This document shows, one piece after another, positions 15,184 to 23,176 of a stretch of DNA of 56,051 nt. The notes under the pieces were generated by a model that was not told where the DNA came from, searched no databases, and saw nothing but the letters and a program-made list of their open reading frames with translations. This stretch comes from a virus, in IMG/VR virus record IMGVR_UViG_3300031673_016563, positions 1-56,051 of that record; one strand, 5' to 3'. Each line of letters opens with the position of its first letter. The first letter of the stretch is position 1. The position numbers were made by a program, and so were the translations under genes.

Positions 15184-16284
15184 ATGACAACATATAAAGA
15201 ATCAGGTGTGAATATTGAGGCGGGGGATGATTTTTCAAAGTATATTTACAAAGCTATACAATCCACTTGGGTAGATTCGGGGTGGAGAAAAATGATCACA
15301 CCTCTTGATGATTTTTCGGGATTGAGATATGTGGATATTTCAAATCTGGATAATGTTGTAATGGGTATGAATTTTGATGGGATTGGCACGAAGGTTAATA
15401 TTGCGGAAGCTTTGGGAGATTTTTCAACCATAGGTTATGATCTTGTTGCCATGGTGTGTGACGATGCTATAATTCGGGGGGCAGAGCCAGTGCTAATGGG
15501 GTCAATCATAGATCTGAATCATATCCCTTTGAATTATCATTCTCAGTTAAAGGATTTGATCAAAGGTTATGTGGAAGCTGCAAAAGTAGCAAATGTCCAA
15601 ATCATAAATGGGGAAGTAGCGGAACTTGGAAATAGAGTCCAAGGGTCTGGACCTTTAAATTTGAATTGGGGTGCTGGGGTGGTATGGTTTGCTAATAAAG
15701 ATCGAATAATATCGGGGAAAAATATTGAGGTTGACGATAGTGTAGTTTTATTTAAAGAAGATGGTTTTCGATCGAATGGTATATCCTTGGTAAGAAGAAT
15801 ATTTGTAGTAGAGTATGGAGCTTTTGTCACGGATAGAGAAGGATATCTTGAAAAAATGTTGACTCCTTCTCGAATATATACTCCAGCTATAATAGAAATG
15901 ACCGGGGGTGTTTACGGAGAGATTAAGGTTGATATTCAAGGTATGGCGAATATTACAGGGGGTGGATTACCTGGAAAATTAGGAAGGATGATGAAACCTT
16001 CAGGATTAGGTATTGATTTGAATGATCCCTTTGAGCCTCCTGATATTATGTTAGAATTTCAGGAGAAAGGGGATGTTAAAAGTAAAGAAGCCTACCGAAC
16101 TTGGAATATGGGTAATGGGTTTGCGGTGGTTACAAAAGATCCTGATAAGGTTATTGAGCTTGCCAAGAAGCATGGTATCGAGGCCAAAATCGGAGGAAAT
16201 GTCATTGATAGCAAAATAATAAAGATAAAAGATAAGGGGGCGTTTAGTAAGAATAAAACGTTACTCTTTCCTTTGGAGGAATAG
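15184..16284 (+). CDS. purM: Phosphoribosylformylglycinamidine cyclo-ligase (AIR synthetase)
   Basis: Closes the imidazole ring in step 5 of purine synthesis (FGAM + ATP to AIR). The 366-residue protein has the family order: Y-K-x-S-G-V-N-I-E-A-G-D at the start, FDGIGTK, then IGYDLVAMVCDDAI and GAEPVLMGSIID, TGGGLPGKLGR, and WNMGNGFAVV near the end. The usual second-part Asn-Asp (N-D) reads D-D (CDDAI) and the usual FNMGIG reads WNMGNG, so it is divergent, but the length and glycine motifs are intact. It abuts the previous stop codon and is followed by two small genes, then purB and purD. Confidence 0.92.
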   Translation: MTTYKESGVNIEAGDDFSKYIYKAIQSTWVDSGWRKMITPLDDFSGLRYVDISNLDNVVMGMNFDGIGTKVNIAEALGDFSTIGYDLVAMVCDDAIIRGAEPVLMGSIIDLNHIPLNYHSQLKDLIKGYVEAAKVANVQIINGEVAELGNRVQGSGPLNLNWGAGVVWFANKDRIISGKNIEVDDSVVLFKEDGFRSNGISLVRRIFVVEYGAFVTDREGYLEKMLTPSRIYTPAIIEMTGGVYGEIKVDIQGMANITGGGLPGKLGRMMKPSGLGIDLNDPFEPPDIMLEFQEKGDVKSKEAYRTWNMGNGFAVVTKDPDKVIELAKKHGIEAKIGGNVIDSKIIKIKDKGAFSKNKTLLFPLEE

Positions 16285-16286
16285 AG

Positions 16287-16562
16287 ATGTATAATTATTT
16301 AATCAAATGCCTTAGAATTTATATTTGGAATATCCTGCAATACATTAATCGAAAGTTCCTAAAAACTTATTCTCTAATTGAGGAGTGCGCTAGATGTAGA
16401 GATTGTGGCAGAAATGTCCATGATTACGATATCCCAAATGAGGTATGGTTAAAAGTTATAGGTAGATCTGACGGAGTTTGGTGCTATGATTGTTTTTGTG
16501 ATAGGGCGGATAAAAGCCTTGGATTTGAATGGCGATTAAAAACTAGTAAGATTAATCTTTAA
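16287..16562 (+). CDS. Small zinc-ribbon protein
   Basis: A 91-residue protein with an N-terminal basic/aromatic helix and a Cys-rich C-terminal half: C-A-R-C-R-D-C-G at about residues 35-42 and C-Y-D-C-F-C near 71-76. The pattern of two Cys pairs with Trp and Gly between them (EVWLKVIGRSDGVWCYDC) is that of short zinc ribbons common in phages. It lies three bases after purM. Nucleic-acid or protein contact is likely; no target can be inferred. Confidence 0.55.
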   Translation: MYNYLIKCLRIYIWNILQYINRKFLKTYSLIEECARCRDCGRNVHDYDIPNEVWLKVIGRSDGVWCYDCFCDRADKSLGFEWRLKTSKINL

Positions 16563-16573
16563 GGCGGATAAGA

Positions 16574-16876
16574 ATGGAAATTATAAATGAAGTAATTAGA
16601 AATAAATCTAATTGGGATTTTGAGAAGAAGAATAATATTGTTGAGGGTATAAGGAATGATATTAAGAACATCTTAGATAATTCCTCATCTATCACGGATT
16701 TAAGATCATCAATATGGGATTATTTAGATCAATACATCAAGAATGGGAGCCTATTGGAGTTTAATATCCCTTTGACCCTTTATTCAAGAGGATGGGTCAA
16801 AATCATTGTGGTATTTAAATTGCAATCTAATCCTAAGAAAGAAATAACCTTGACTATTAAAAAAGGAGATAAATAA
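16574..16876 (+). CDS. Hypothetical protein (100 aa) before purB
   Basis: Starts after AAGGCGGATAAG; helical first part, then strands (IPLTLYSRGWVKIIVVFKL). Ends with a ribosome site for purB inside its last codons (AAAGGAGATAAATAAA). Not recognised. Confidence 0.5.
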   Translation: MEIINEVIRNKSNWDFEKKNNIVEGIRNDIKNILDNSSSITDLRSSIWDYLDQYIKNGSLLEFNIPLTLYSRGWVKIIVVFKLQSNPKKEITLTIKKGDK

Positions 16877-16877
16877 A

Positions 16878-18173
16878 ATGATTAATAGGTATACACATAA
16901 AGAAATGGGGGATATCTGGACTGAGGAGAACATGTATAAGACCTGGTTAGAGGTTGAATTGGCGGTATGTAAAGCTTGGGTTGAATTGGGGGAGCTACCA
17001 CAGAAAACATACAATGAAATTTATGATAAAGCTAATTTTGATGCGAATAGAATTGAAGAAATTGAAAAAGACGTGAAACATGACGTTATTGCATTTCTCA
17101 CTAATGTATCTGAGTATGTAGGCCCTGAGAACTCAAGATTTATACATAAAGGGCTGACATCCTCAGATATTTTAGATACTTCTTTAGCTATGAGGATGAA
17201 TCAATCTATAAGTATCATAGTGAGTAAGATCCGAGCTTTAATGGAGGCGGTCAAAAAGAGAGCATATCAATATAAGGATACTATAATTATGGGTCGATCT
17301 CACGGTATGCACGCGGAGCCCACAACTTTTGGATTAAAACTTGCAAGTTGGTATGCCGAGATTGAAAGAAGTTTACAAAGAATATATTCCGTTTGGGAGA
17401 GTATATGTTGTGGTAAGATATCCGGTGCAGTGGGTACATATGCACATATACCAATGGAATTAGAAGTGTTTACATTAGATATTCTAGGTTTAGAGTGTCC
17501 CAAAATATCTAATCAGATCTTACAAAGAGATCGTCATGCTGAATGTATCACCGCATTGGCTATTGTGGGGGCTTCTCTTGAAAAATTTGCAACGGAAATT
17601 AGACATTTGGCACGAACAGAGATTCATGAAGTGGAGGAACCTTTTACAAAAAACCAAAAAGGCTCCTCGGCTATGCCACAAAAGAGGAACCCCATAAGAT
17701 CCGAGAATGTATGTGGATGTGCGAGAGTTCTTCGGGGCTATGCCTTAACCGCGATGGAGAATGTAGCTTTATAGCATGAGAGGGATATCAGCCATTCATC
17801 GGCTGAGAGGATAATAATTCCGGACGCTTTCATTTTGTTGGATCATATGCTTTCCAAGATGATCAATATTGTGGGGAATATGGTGGTATATGAGGATAGG
17901 ATGAAAAAGAATATGGAGTTATCTTCCTCAACCATATTAGCACAAAAAGTTCTATTATTTTTAGTGAATAAGGGGATGGCAAGAGATGTGGCATATAAAA
18001 TAATTCAGAGTACGGCTATGGAGGCTATGCAATCAAATAAAAATTTCATAACTCTACTAAAGGAGAATAAATTAATAAATTCTTGGATAACTGAGGAGGA
18101 TCTGAAACAATTTGATTATTCCAGTTATCTTATTAACGTGGATGAGATATTTAATCGTGTTTTTGGGGAATAA
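16878..18173 (+). pseudogene. purB: Adenylosuccinate lyase interrupted by an in-frame amber codon
   Basis: PurB performs two fumarate eliminations in purine synthesis (SAICAR to AICAR; adenylosuccinate to AMP). The reading frame matches a full-length enzyme (432 codons including the stop; bacterial PurB is about 430) from MINRYTHKEM to VDEIFNRVFGE, including QRDRH, the catalytic-loop segment GSSAMPQKRNP (262-272, with Gln where bacteria usually have His) and AERIIIPDAF. Codon 299, in E-N-V-A-L-[stop]-H-E-R-D-I-S-H-S-S, is TAG (17772-17774); relatives have Trp (TGG) there. The frame continues without other damage, so this is a single G-to-A change. TAG ends many other genes here, so it is not recoded genome-wide. 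It could be a true nonsense mutation, suppressed readthrough, or a sequencing error. Confidence 0.85.
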
Positions 18174-18196
18174 GATCAATTGAATAAGATCAATTG
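18169..18196 (+). repeat. 14-bp tandem duplication between purB and the HAD gene
   Basis: AATAAGATCAATTG occurs twice in a row (18169-18182, 18183-18196). The first copy contains the purB stop. The TTG of the second copy is the apparent start of the next gene. The duplication moves the GGGGA ribosome site (18165-18169) 14 bases further from that start. Confidence 0.7.
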
Positions 18197-18772
18197 AATA
18201 AGATTACAATTTTTATAGAAAGAGATGGGGTTATTAATATAAATAGTGAAGCAGTCAATAAGAAAGAGGATATTGAGTTTAATCCTCATATTTTTGAATT
18301 GCTTAGATCATTTAAGGATCATGATTATAGAGTTATTGTGATATCGGATCAAAATGATGTGGGGGTATATGATTACCCTTTAAATACCGATTTAGATATT
18401 ACAAACATACATGTGATGTATGTTTGTAATATCTTGGATCAGAAAGGGCAAATAGACCATATATATCAATGCAATCATGTTTTCATAGAGGATTGTGCAT
18501 GTCTTATGCCAAATAGTACCCTGATTCAAAGGGCTTTGGATAGTTATCCGGATATTGATATAGATAATTCTTTGATGATCGGGGAGAGTTGGAGAGCTAT
18601 GAATGCAGCTTCTAGTCTTGGTATAAAGACTTGCTTTCTTATAAGTGAATTACAAAATCTGCATATGTGCAATAAAGAGCCTGATTTTTGTATATCGGAT
18701 GTGTTGCAGGCTTCTAAATTAATTCCCTCATATTTTAAGAATAAAAGGAAGTTAGATGATAAAAATTCTTAA
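18194..18772 (+). CDS. HAD-superfamily phosphatase-like protein with an altered active site
   Basis: 192 residues resembling the GmhB/HisB-type HAD phosphatases: FIERDGVIN (7-15), VIVISDQNDVGV in the motif II position, and MIGESWRAMNAASSLGIKTCFL in the motif IV position. The family nucleophile is the first Asp of D-x-D; here it is Glu9 (E-R-D), and the motif IV GD is GE. Activity as a phosphatase is therefore doubtful. Start TTG at 18194 is the only start that includes the first strand; its ribosome site is poor because of the 14-bp duplication. It sits between purB and purD and could act on nucleotides, but this is inference. Confidence 0.55.
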   Translation: MNKITIFIERDGVININSEAVNKKEDIEFNPHIFELLRSFKDHDYRVIVISDQNDVGVYDYPLNTDLDITNIHVMYVCNILDQKGQIDHIYQCNHVFIEDCACLMPNSTLIQRALDSYPDIDIDNSLMIGESWRAMNAASSLGIKTCFLISELQNLHMCNKEPDFCISDVLQASKLIPSYFKNKRKLDDKNS

Positions 18773-18854
18773 GAGATATTTTTGGTATATTATATTATCT
18801 ATGATATATGGGTCAGCATTATATTTAATCTTAAACGGAGTCAATTGGAGATAG
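18756..18854 (+). CDS. 32-residue membrane mini-protein
   Basis: An ATG at 18756 with AAAGGAAG eight bases upstream, out of frame inside the end of the HAD-like gene, opens a 32-residue frame: MIKILKRYFWYIILSMIYG, then SALYLILNGVNWR. It is basic at the N-terminus and then one hydrophobic span of about 20 residues, the form of a small single-pass membrane protein. It ends four bases before the next ATG and would be missed by length cut-offs. Possible roles include holin- or host-membrane-related functions; none is shown. Confidence 0.45.
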   Translation: MIKILKRYFWYIILSMIYGSALYLILNGVNWR

Positions 18855-18858
18855 GAGT

Positions 18859-19233
18859 ATGAAGGAATATAAACCTTTCATTTATCCGGATAGTTCAAGA
18901 TGGGGTTCTAGCAGGCATAAGTCTTGTTGGGATTGTGATCATATTTTACTAAGAGGTCAGTTCAATAGGAGATGTGTGGTACACCTTAAAGTCTTTGTGT
19001 GGAGTGGTGATTCTGAAAGTGAGTTATTGGATTATCCCTTTGGTATAGGTAATACATTAGCGGATAAGTGTCCGGATTATGTGCTCAATTCTGAATATAA
19101 AACTTTACCTGAGGATAGGCCATATGAAGTTAATCTGGAGAAGGAGGAATTTATGAGGAGTTTATATAAAGAGCGTGATTTTGAATGCCTACTAGAATTG
19201 ATAGAAATTAGAAAGAAGGAATTAACAATTTAA
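18859..19233 (+). CDS. Cys-containing hypothetical protein (124 aa)
   Basis: Starts after ATAGGAGT. Cys residues at about 23, 26, 39 and 71 in the frame CWDCDH, RRCVVH and DKCPDY, with WSGDSES and FGIGNTLADKCPDY in between; this looks like a small metal-binding domain. C-terminal half is a charged helix. It is found just before purD. The family is not recognised, though similar Cys/Trp-rich small proteins occur in other phages. Confidence 0.5.
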   Translation: MKEYKPFIYPDSSRWGSSRHKSCWDCDHILLRGQFNRRCVVHLKVFVWSGDSESELLDYPFGIGNTLADKCPDYVLNSEYKTLPEDRPYEVNLEKEEFMRSLYKERDFECLLELIEIRKKELTI

Positions 19234-19251
19234 GTTGGAGGTATATTTATA

Positions 19252-20526
19252 ATGAATATAATGGTGATAGGATCAGGGGCTAGAGAACATGCTATGGTTT
19301 GGGCTTTGAAGAAAGATTCTGAAGTAAGTAAAATAATTTGTGTTCCAGGGAATGCAGGTATATCTAAGGTTGCAAAATGTATAAAAGGAGATATTAATAA
19401 TATTTCTGAGTTGTATAATATAGCAAAATATGAGGAAATAGATTTAACTATAATTGGTCCGGAATTACCTTTATCGTTGGGAGTGGTGAACTTCTTTAAT
19501 GAAAGAGGGATGCAAATATTTGGGCCTTGCAAAGAAGTTGCTCAACTAGAGTCCAGCAAATGTTTTTCAAAATCTTTCATGCAGAGGCATAACATACCCA
19601 CTTCGGATTTTAAGCAATTTGAAGATCCGATAGAAGCAAAGAAATATATTAAATTTATTAAAAACACATACGTTGTGAAAGCGGACGGATTAGCCTCTGG
19701 CAAAGGTGTTTTTATATGCCATAATGAATCCGAAGGTATTGATGCTATAAATAAAATAATGATGTATAAAAATTTTGGAGGTGATGCGGGTAAAAAAATC
19801 GTTATAGAAGATTTTTTAAAGGGAAAAGAAGTATCTTTAATGGTAGTTACGGATGGGGTTAATATTAAATTATTGGAGACTTCCGTGGACTATAAAGCAT
19901 TGAGAGTAAATAATATTACGTTGAATACGGGTGGAATGGGTGCGTATAGCCCCTCTGAAATAATGGGTGGGAAGTTATCCGATAATATACTTAGAGATAT
20001 AGTAATACCAACATTAGACAATATATATTTGGAGACGGGGAATAAATATAAAGGTGTATTATATTTGGGGTTAATGATTGATGAGGAAGGTATGCCTTTT
20101 GTTTTAGAATATAATGTTAGATTAGGAGATCCTGAGACGCAAGCATTATTAGTAAGGCTTGAAAGTAGTTTTTTAAAATTATGTTTAGCTACAATAAATG
20201 AAAATTTAAATGAGGTGGATATATTGTGGAAAAATACTCCATCGGTTTGTATAGTTGCTGCATCTAAGGGGTATCCTAATTGCTATGACATAAATAAAGA
20301 GATATTTGGATTGGAGACATTTAATGAATCTTTTAAATCTGTTGAGATATTTCATGGAGGTACGATTTTTGGAGAAGAGGGTAAAATATTAACCGGAGGT
20401 GGAAGAGTACTTTCAATTGTCTCAATAGGAGATTCTATAAATTCTGCCAAACAATTAGCATATGAAGCTATAAGAAGCATATATTTCGATGGTATGTTTT
20501 ATATTGAGAATATAGGAACAATTTAA
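19252..20526 (+). CDS. purD: Phosphoribosylamine-glycine ligase (GAR synthetase)
   Basis: Catalyses step 2 of purine synthesis (phosphoribosylamine + glycine + ATP to GAR). The 424-residue protein is full length and close to bacterial PurD: GSGAREHAM at the N-terminus, VPGNAGI, IIGPELPL, VVKADGLASGKGV in the ATP-grasp domain, NTGGMGAYSP and the metal-binding EYNVRLGDPETQ, with a C-terminal AIRSIYFDGMFY end. It is better conserved than PurM and PurB here and its codons are notably A/T-ending, which could mean later acquisition. It starts 18 bases after the previous stop, with GGAGG in the leader. Confidence 0.95.
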   Translation: MNIMVIGSGAREHAMVWALKKDSEVSKIICVPGNAGISKVAKCIKGDINNISELYNIAKYEEIDLTIIGPELPLSLGVVNFFNERGMQIFGPCKEVAQLESSKCFSKSFMQRHNIPTSDFKQFEDPIEAKKYIKFIKNTYVVKADGLASGKGVFICHNESEGIDAINKIMMYKNFGGDAGKKIVIEDFLKGKEVSLMVVTDGVNIKLLETSVDYKALRVNNITLNTGGMGAYSPSEIMGGKLSDNILRDIVIPTLDNIYLETGNKYKGVLYLGLMIDEEGMPFVLEYNVRLGDPETQALLVRLESSFLKLCLATINENLNEVDILWKNTPSVCIVAASKGYPNCYDINKEIFGLETFNESFKSVEIFHGGTIFGEEGKILTGGGRVLSIVSIGDSINSAKQLAYEAIRSIYFDGMFYIENIGTI

Positions 20527-20541
20527 ATTGGAGGTAAAATT

Positions 20542-20865
20542 ATGTTTGATGATATTTTGAACAGAGAGCCGGAGTTAACCCCGGAACAAAAAAGAAGTCA
20601 GGAAATTTCCAGGATGAATGAGATGCGTAAACAATTCATATCATCTCTAATGAGTTTTGTTGAAAATGCAGTGGTATCCAAAAGGAAGGTGGTTGAAATC
20701 CCTATATATGCGGGATCAGAGGTTTCTAAATTGAGGCATATCATAAAGAGAATAGCCACGGGGTTTGGATATCAAATAAAAAATATGAAGAAGAGACATA
20801 TCATCATTGAAAATACAAAATTTGTGATCAAAGTTATCCCTAAACCAAAGGATGTAAAATTATGA
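20542..20865 (+). CDS. Small basic hypothetical protein (107 aa)
   Basis: GGAGG precedes the ATG, 15 bases after purD. After an acidic start (FDDILNREPELTPEQ) the protein is basic, with a helix followed by short strands (GYQIKNMKKRHIIIENTKFVIKVIP). It could bind nucleic acid. Family not recognised. Promoter-like copy 5 overlaps its end. Confidence 0.5.
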   Translation: MFDDILNREPELTPEQKRSQEISRMNEMRKQFISSLMSFVENAVVSKRKVVEIPIYAGSEVSKLRHIIKRIATGFGYQIKNMKKRHIIIENTKFVIKVIPKPKDVKL

Positions 20866-20889
20866 GAAGTTAAATCGAATATAATGTAA
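20852..20889 (+). promoter_or_regulatory. Phage promoter-like element, copy 5
   Basis: ATGTAAAATTAT from 20852 and TCGAATATAATGTA from 20875, spacing 23. It overlaps the stop of the 107-residue gene and lies just before the GGAGG of the CCA-adding enzyme. The downstream half (ATATAATG) differs from the ATATATAG of copies 1-4. Confidence 0.5.
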
Positions 20890-20902
20890 AGGAGGTAGTA
20901 TA

Positions 20903-22294
20903 ATGATCCCAGAAAAAGTCAAATATGACTTAAACAAATTAGTGTTCTCTAATCCTGATTTGATATATATCTTAGATGAGTTTATGAAGGGTTGCCATAA
21001 TATATATCTTGTTGGAGGGTGTGTGAGAGATACCTTGATAGGTATGGGATGTAAAGATATTGATTTAGTAACGGATGCTTCTCCGGAGGAAATTAAGGAG
21101 ATGTTCCCTGAGGCCAAATGTCACGGTCAATTTTTGATCACTGTGGTAAGAGGTGTTGAGATTGCTACATATAGGGAGGATGTATTTAACACGGGTAAGG
21201 CTACGGAATGTAAAGTTCGGAGAGTTCAAACGATTGAGGAGGATTTAGCAAGAAGAGATTTTACTTGCAATGCTATGGCATTTGATCCTATAGGTCAAAA
21301 CATAGTTGATTTGTACGGTGGATATACATCTTGTCTTTTTAGAGAGTTATCCTTTGTGGGGAAACCTGATAGGAGAATTCAGGAATCTAATGCGAGGATT
21401 TTGAGAGCTTGTAGATTTGTTGCCGTATTAAATGGGAGCTTTGATATAGACACTTTAGAGGCCTTAAAGAGGAATGCTCATTTAGTGAACAATATTTCCA
21501 AAGAAAAGATCATGTTGGAAATAAAAAAGGCTATGAGTATCAAAAGAGCTTCAATGTTCTTCAAGGCTCTACATGCTATTGGAGCTTTACAATATATCTT
21601 TCCTTCCTTAGAGGATTGTGTGAATCAAGATGGCGGCCCGCATCATGCCGAAACGGTATTTGATCATTGTATGGAGGTGGGAGATGCTATTACCACAAAA
21701 AATTGGAGATTGAAGTTGGCCGGGTATTTGCATGATATTGGTAAGCCTCCTTGTGCTGAGATTGCAGCGGAAACAAATGCTTTGAGATTTAGGAATCATC
21801 CCGTAACGGGGGCAAAACTAGCAACCAAGGAGTTAAAGGATCTGAAGTTCAGCAATGAGGATGAGGCTTATATCTCTAATCTGGTGTTACTGCATATGAC
21901 CTCCTTGAAAGAGGATTTCACCAAAAAAGCAGTAAAGAAATTTATAAGGAAATTGAAAGAGAAGAATATTAATTATAAAGATTGGTTCAAATTGCGGATA
22001 GCGGATAGAAAGGGGAATCGAAAGAGCTTCAATTATACCTTCAGAGAGATTTACGATAGAGTGGGATTGATCCATGATATACTCAAGGAGAAAAATGTAT
22101 TCTCATTAAAGGATTTGGCGGTTAACGGTCAAGATGTTATGAATATTCTTCATATTTTACCAGGGCCTTTGGTGGGGGCGGTATTGAAAGCATTATTTGA
22201 GGATTGCTTCAATAATCCTGAGCGTAATAACAAAGAATTTTTGTTGTATCGAATGAGTAACCTATCTGAGTTGATGTGCGATGATTTAAATTAA
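20903..22294 (+). CDS. cca: CCA-adding tRNA nucleotidyltransferase
   Basis: Adds or repairs the 3' CCA end of tRNAs. The 463-residue protein has the class II layout: LVGGCVRD (about 36-43), the catalytic DIDLVTD, RRDFTCNAMAFD, the RILRACRFV region, and a HD domain (YLHDIGK) near residue 275. All catalytic residues are present. It starts after AAAGGAGG, behind promoter-like copy 5. No tRNA gene was found in this window, so it may act on host tRNAs or on phage tRNAs elsewhere in the genome; some large phages carry CCA enzymes to offset host tRNA attack. Confidence 0.93.
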   Translation: MIPEKVKYDLNKLVFSNPDLIYILDEFMKGCHNIYLVGGCVRDTLIGMGCKDIDLVTDASPEEIKEMFPEAKCHGQFLITVVRGVEIATYREDVFNTGKATECKVRRVQTIEEDLARRDFTCNAMAFDPIGQNIVDLYGGYTSCLFRELSFVGKPDRRIQESNARILRACRFVAVLNGSFDIDTLEALKRNAHLVNNISKEKIMLEIKKAMSIKRASMFFKALHAIGALQYIFPSLEDCVNQDGGPHHAETVFDHCMEVGDAITTKNWRLKLAGYLHDIGKPPCAEIAAETNALRFRNHPVTGAKLATKELKDLKFSNEDEAYISNLVLLHMTSLKEDFTKKAVKKFIRKLKEKNINYKDWFKLRIADRKGNRKSFNYTFREIYDRVGLIHDILKEKNVFSLKDLAVNGQDVMNILHILPGPLVGAVLKALFEDCFNNPERNNKEFLLYRMSNLSELMCDDLN

Positions 22295-22308
22295 CGGAGT
22301 AAATAATA

Positions 22309-22614
22309 ATGGAAAATAAAAATATAGAAAAGATGAAGGAAGAAATCAAGAGTGTTATATTTGATATGTATTCTGAAGTTGAGGCCTCAGAGATATATGA
22401 AAGATTTTGTGAGGACTTGGAAGATCTGGGTTTTTTAGTAGAATCCTCCATTTTAAGTTCATATATGCCAGAGTCTGTGAAAAATAATTGGGGTACTTTG
22501 TCCCAGGAGTCTAAGGTGTCCGTCTATTTAACTATTTGCCATATAGTGGGTGCTATATTGTTGCAGGCACAAAGTAAAGACGCCCCAAATATACCTAAGA
22601 ATCAGATAAATTAA
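22309..22614 (+). CDS. Hypothetical protein (101 aa)
   Basis: Helical, acidic protein after an ACGGAG ribosome site, 15 bases behind cca. There is a weakly hydrophobic stretch (VYLTICHIVGAILLQA) near residues 75-90 that could be buried or a short membrane contact. No motif recognised. It is followed within 14 bases by another unknown. Confidence 0.5.
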   Translation: MENKNIEKMKEEIKSVIFDMYSEVEASEIYERFCEDLEDLGFLVESSILSSYMPESVKNNWGTLSQESKVSVYLTICHIVGAILLQAQSKDAPNIPKNQIN

Positions 22615-22627
22615 GGAGTTAATAATT

Positions 22628-23173
22628 ATGAGTCAAGAAAAAGGTAGAGAGCAAGTATTTCAATTGGGGGTTAATTATATCAATGGATATATAGATAGAG
22701 AATTTCAAGGCAAATTTGAGGGTATGGAGTGGAATCATGATACCAAACTTAAGATGTTGGGAATTGTTCTAGATGGATATAGAAAAATGCGTTCTTCAGC
22801 GCCATTTTTGCATATAGTAGAGTATCCAAGAATATCAATCTACATGGATGTAGATAAATTAAAGATAAATGTTCAAGGTTGGGGGAATACTTGTAGGCAT
22901 TGTCAATTATTAGGGTCTATGCAATATAATAAAGGTACATATTATGATATATATTATTGTAATCCTAATCATTTAGTAGGGGGGGAGATTGATTTAAAGA
23001 TAAGATATGGAGATAATCCGGAAGAAGTATATCTTAGAGAAGTTAAGTATGCTCAAGATTGCGGCCTTAAATGGAGGGCTGCTGTTCAGTTATTCAACAA
23101 TAGGGCTGATATCTTGATTATCAATCCTTATGATCTTAGTTCAGAGATTGAATATAAGAAGGAAAGGAAATAA
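22628..23173 (+). CDS. Hypothetical protein with a CxxC pair (181 aa)
   Basis: Mixed alpha/beta protein; NTCRHCQLLG at about 89-98 followed by YYDIYYCNPNHL, which gives a C-x2-C plus C arrangement that could bind metal. The C-terminal part has KWRAAVQLFNNRADILIINPYDL. Not recognised. Good ribosome site (AGGAG) and a short gap to the next gene. Confidence 0.5.
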   Translation: MSQEKGREQVFQLGVNYINGYIDREFQGKFEGMEWNHDTKLKMLGIVLDGYRKMRSSAPFLHIVEYPRISIYMDVDKLKINVQGWGNTCRHCQLLGSMQYNKGTYYDIYYCNPNHLVGGEIDLKIRYGDNPEEVYLREVKYAQDCGLKWRAAVQLFNNRADILIINPYDLSSEIEYKKERK

Positions 23174-23176
23174 ATT

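Noticed and set aside
17772-17774. TAG recoded to an amino acid across the genome
   Set aside because: Many other genes in the window (for example 2245, 8752, 15183, 16284, 30343) end in TAG with no readthrough product, so the PurB TAG is a local event.
15184-20526. Evidence for a 2-aminoadenine (Z) genome
   Set aside because: PurB and a family A polymerase are compatible with it, but no PurZ, DatZ or MazZ-like gene is in the window, so it is only a question for the rest of the genome.
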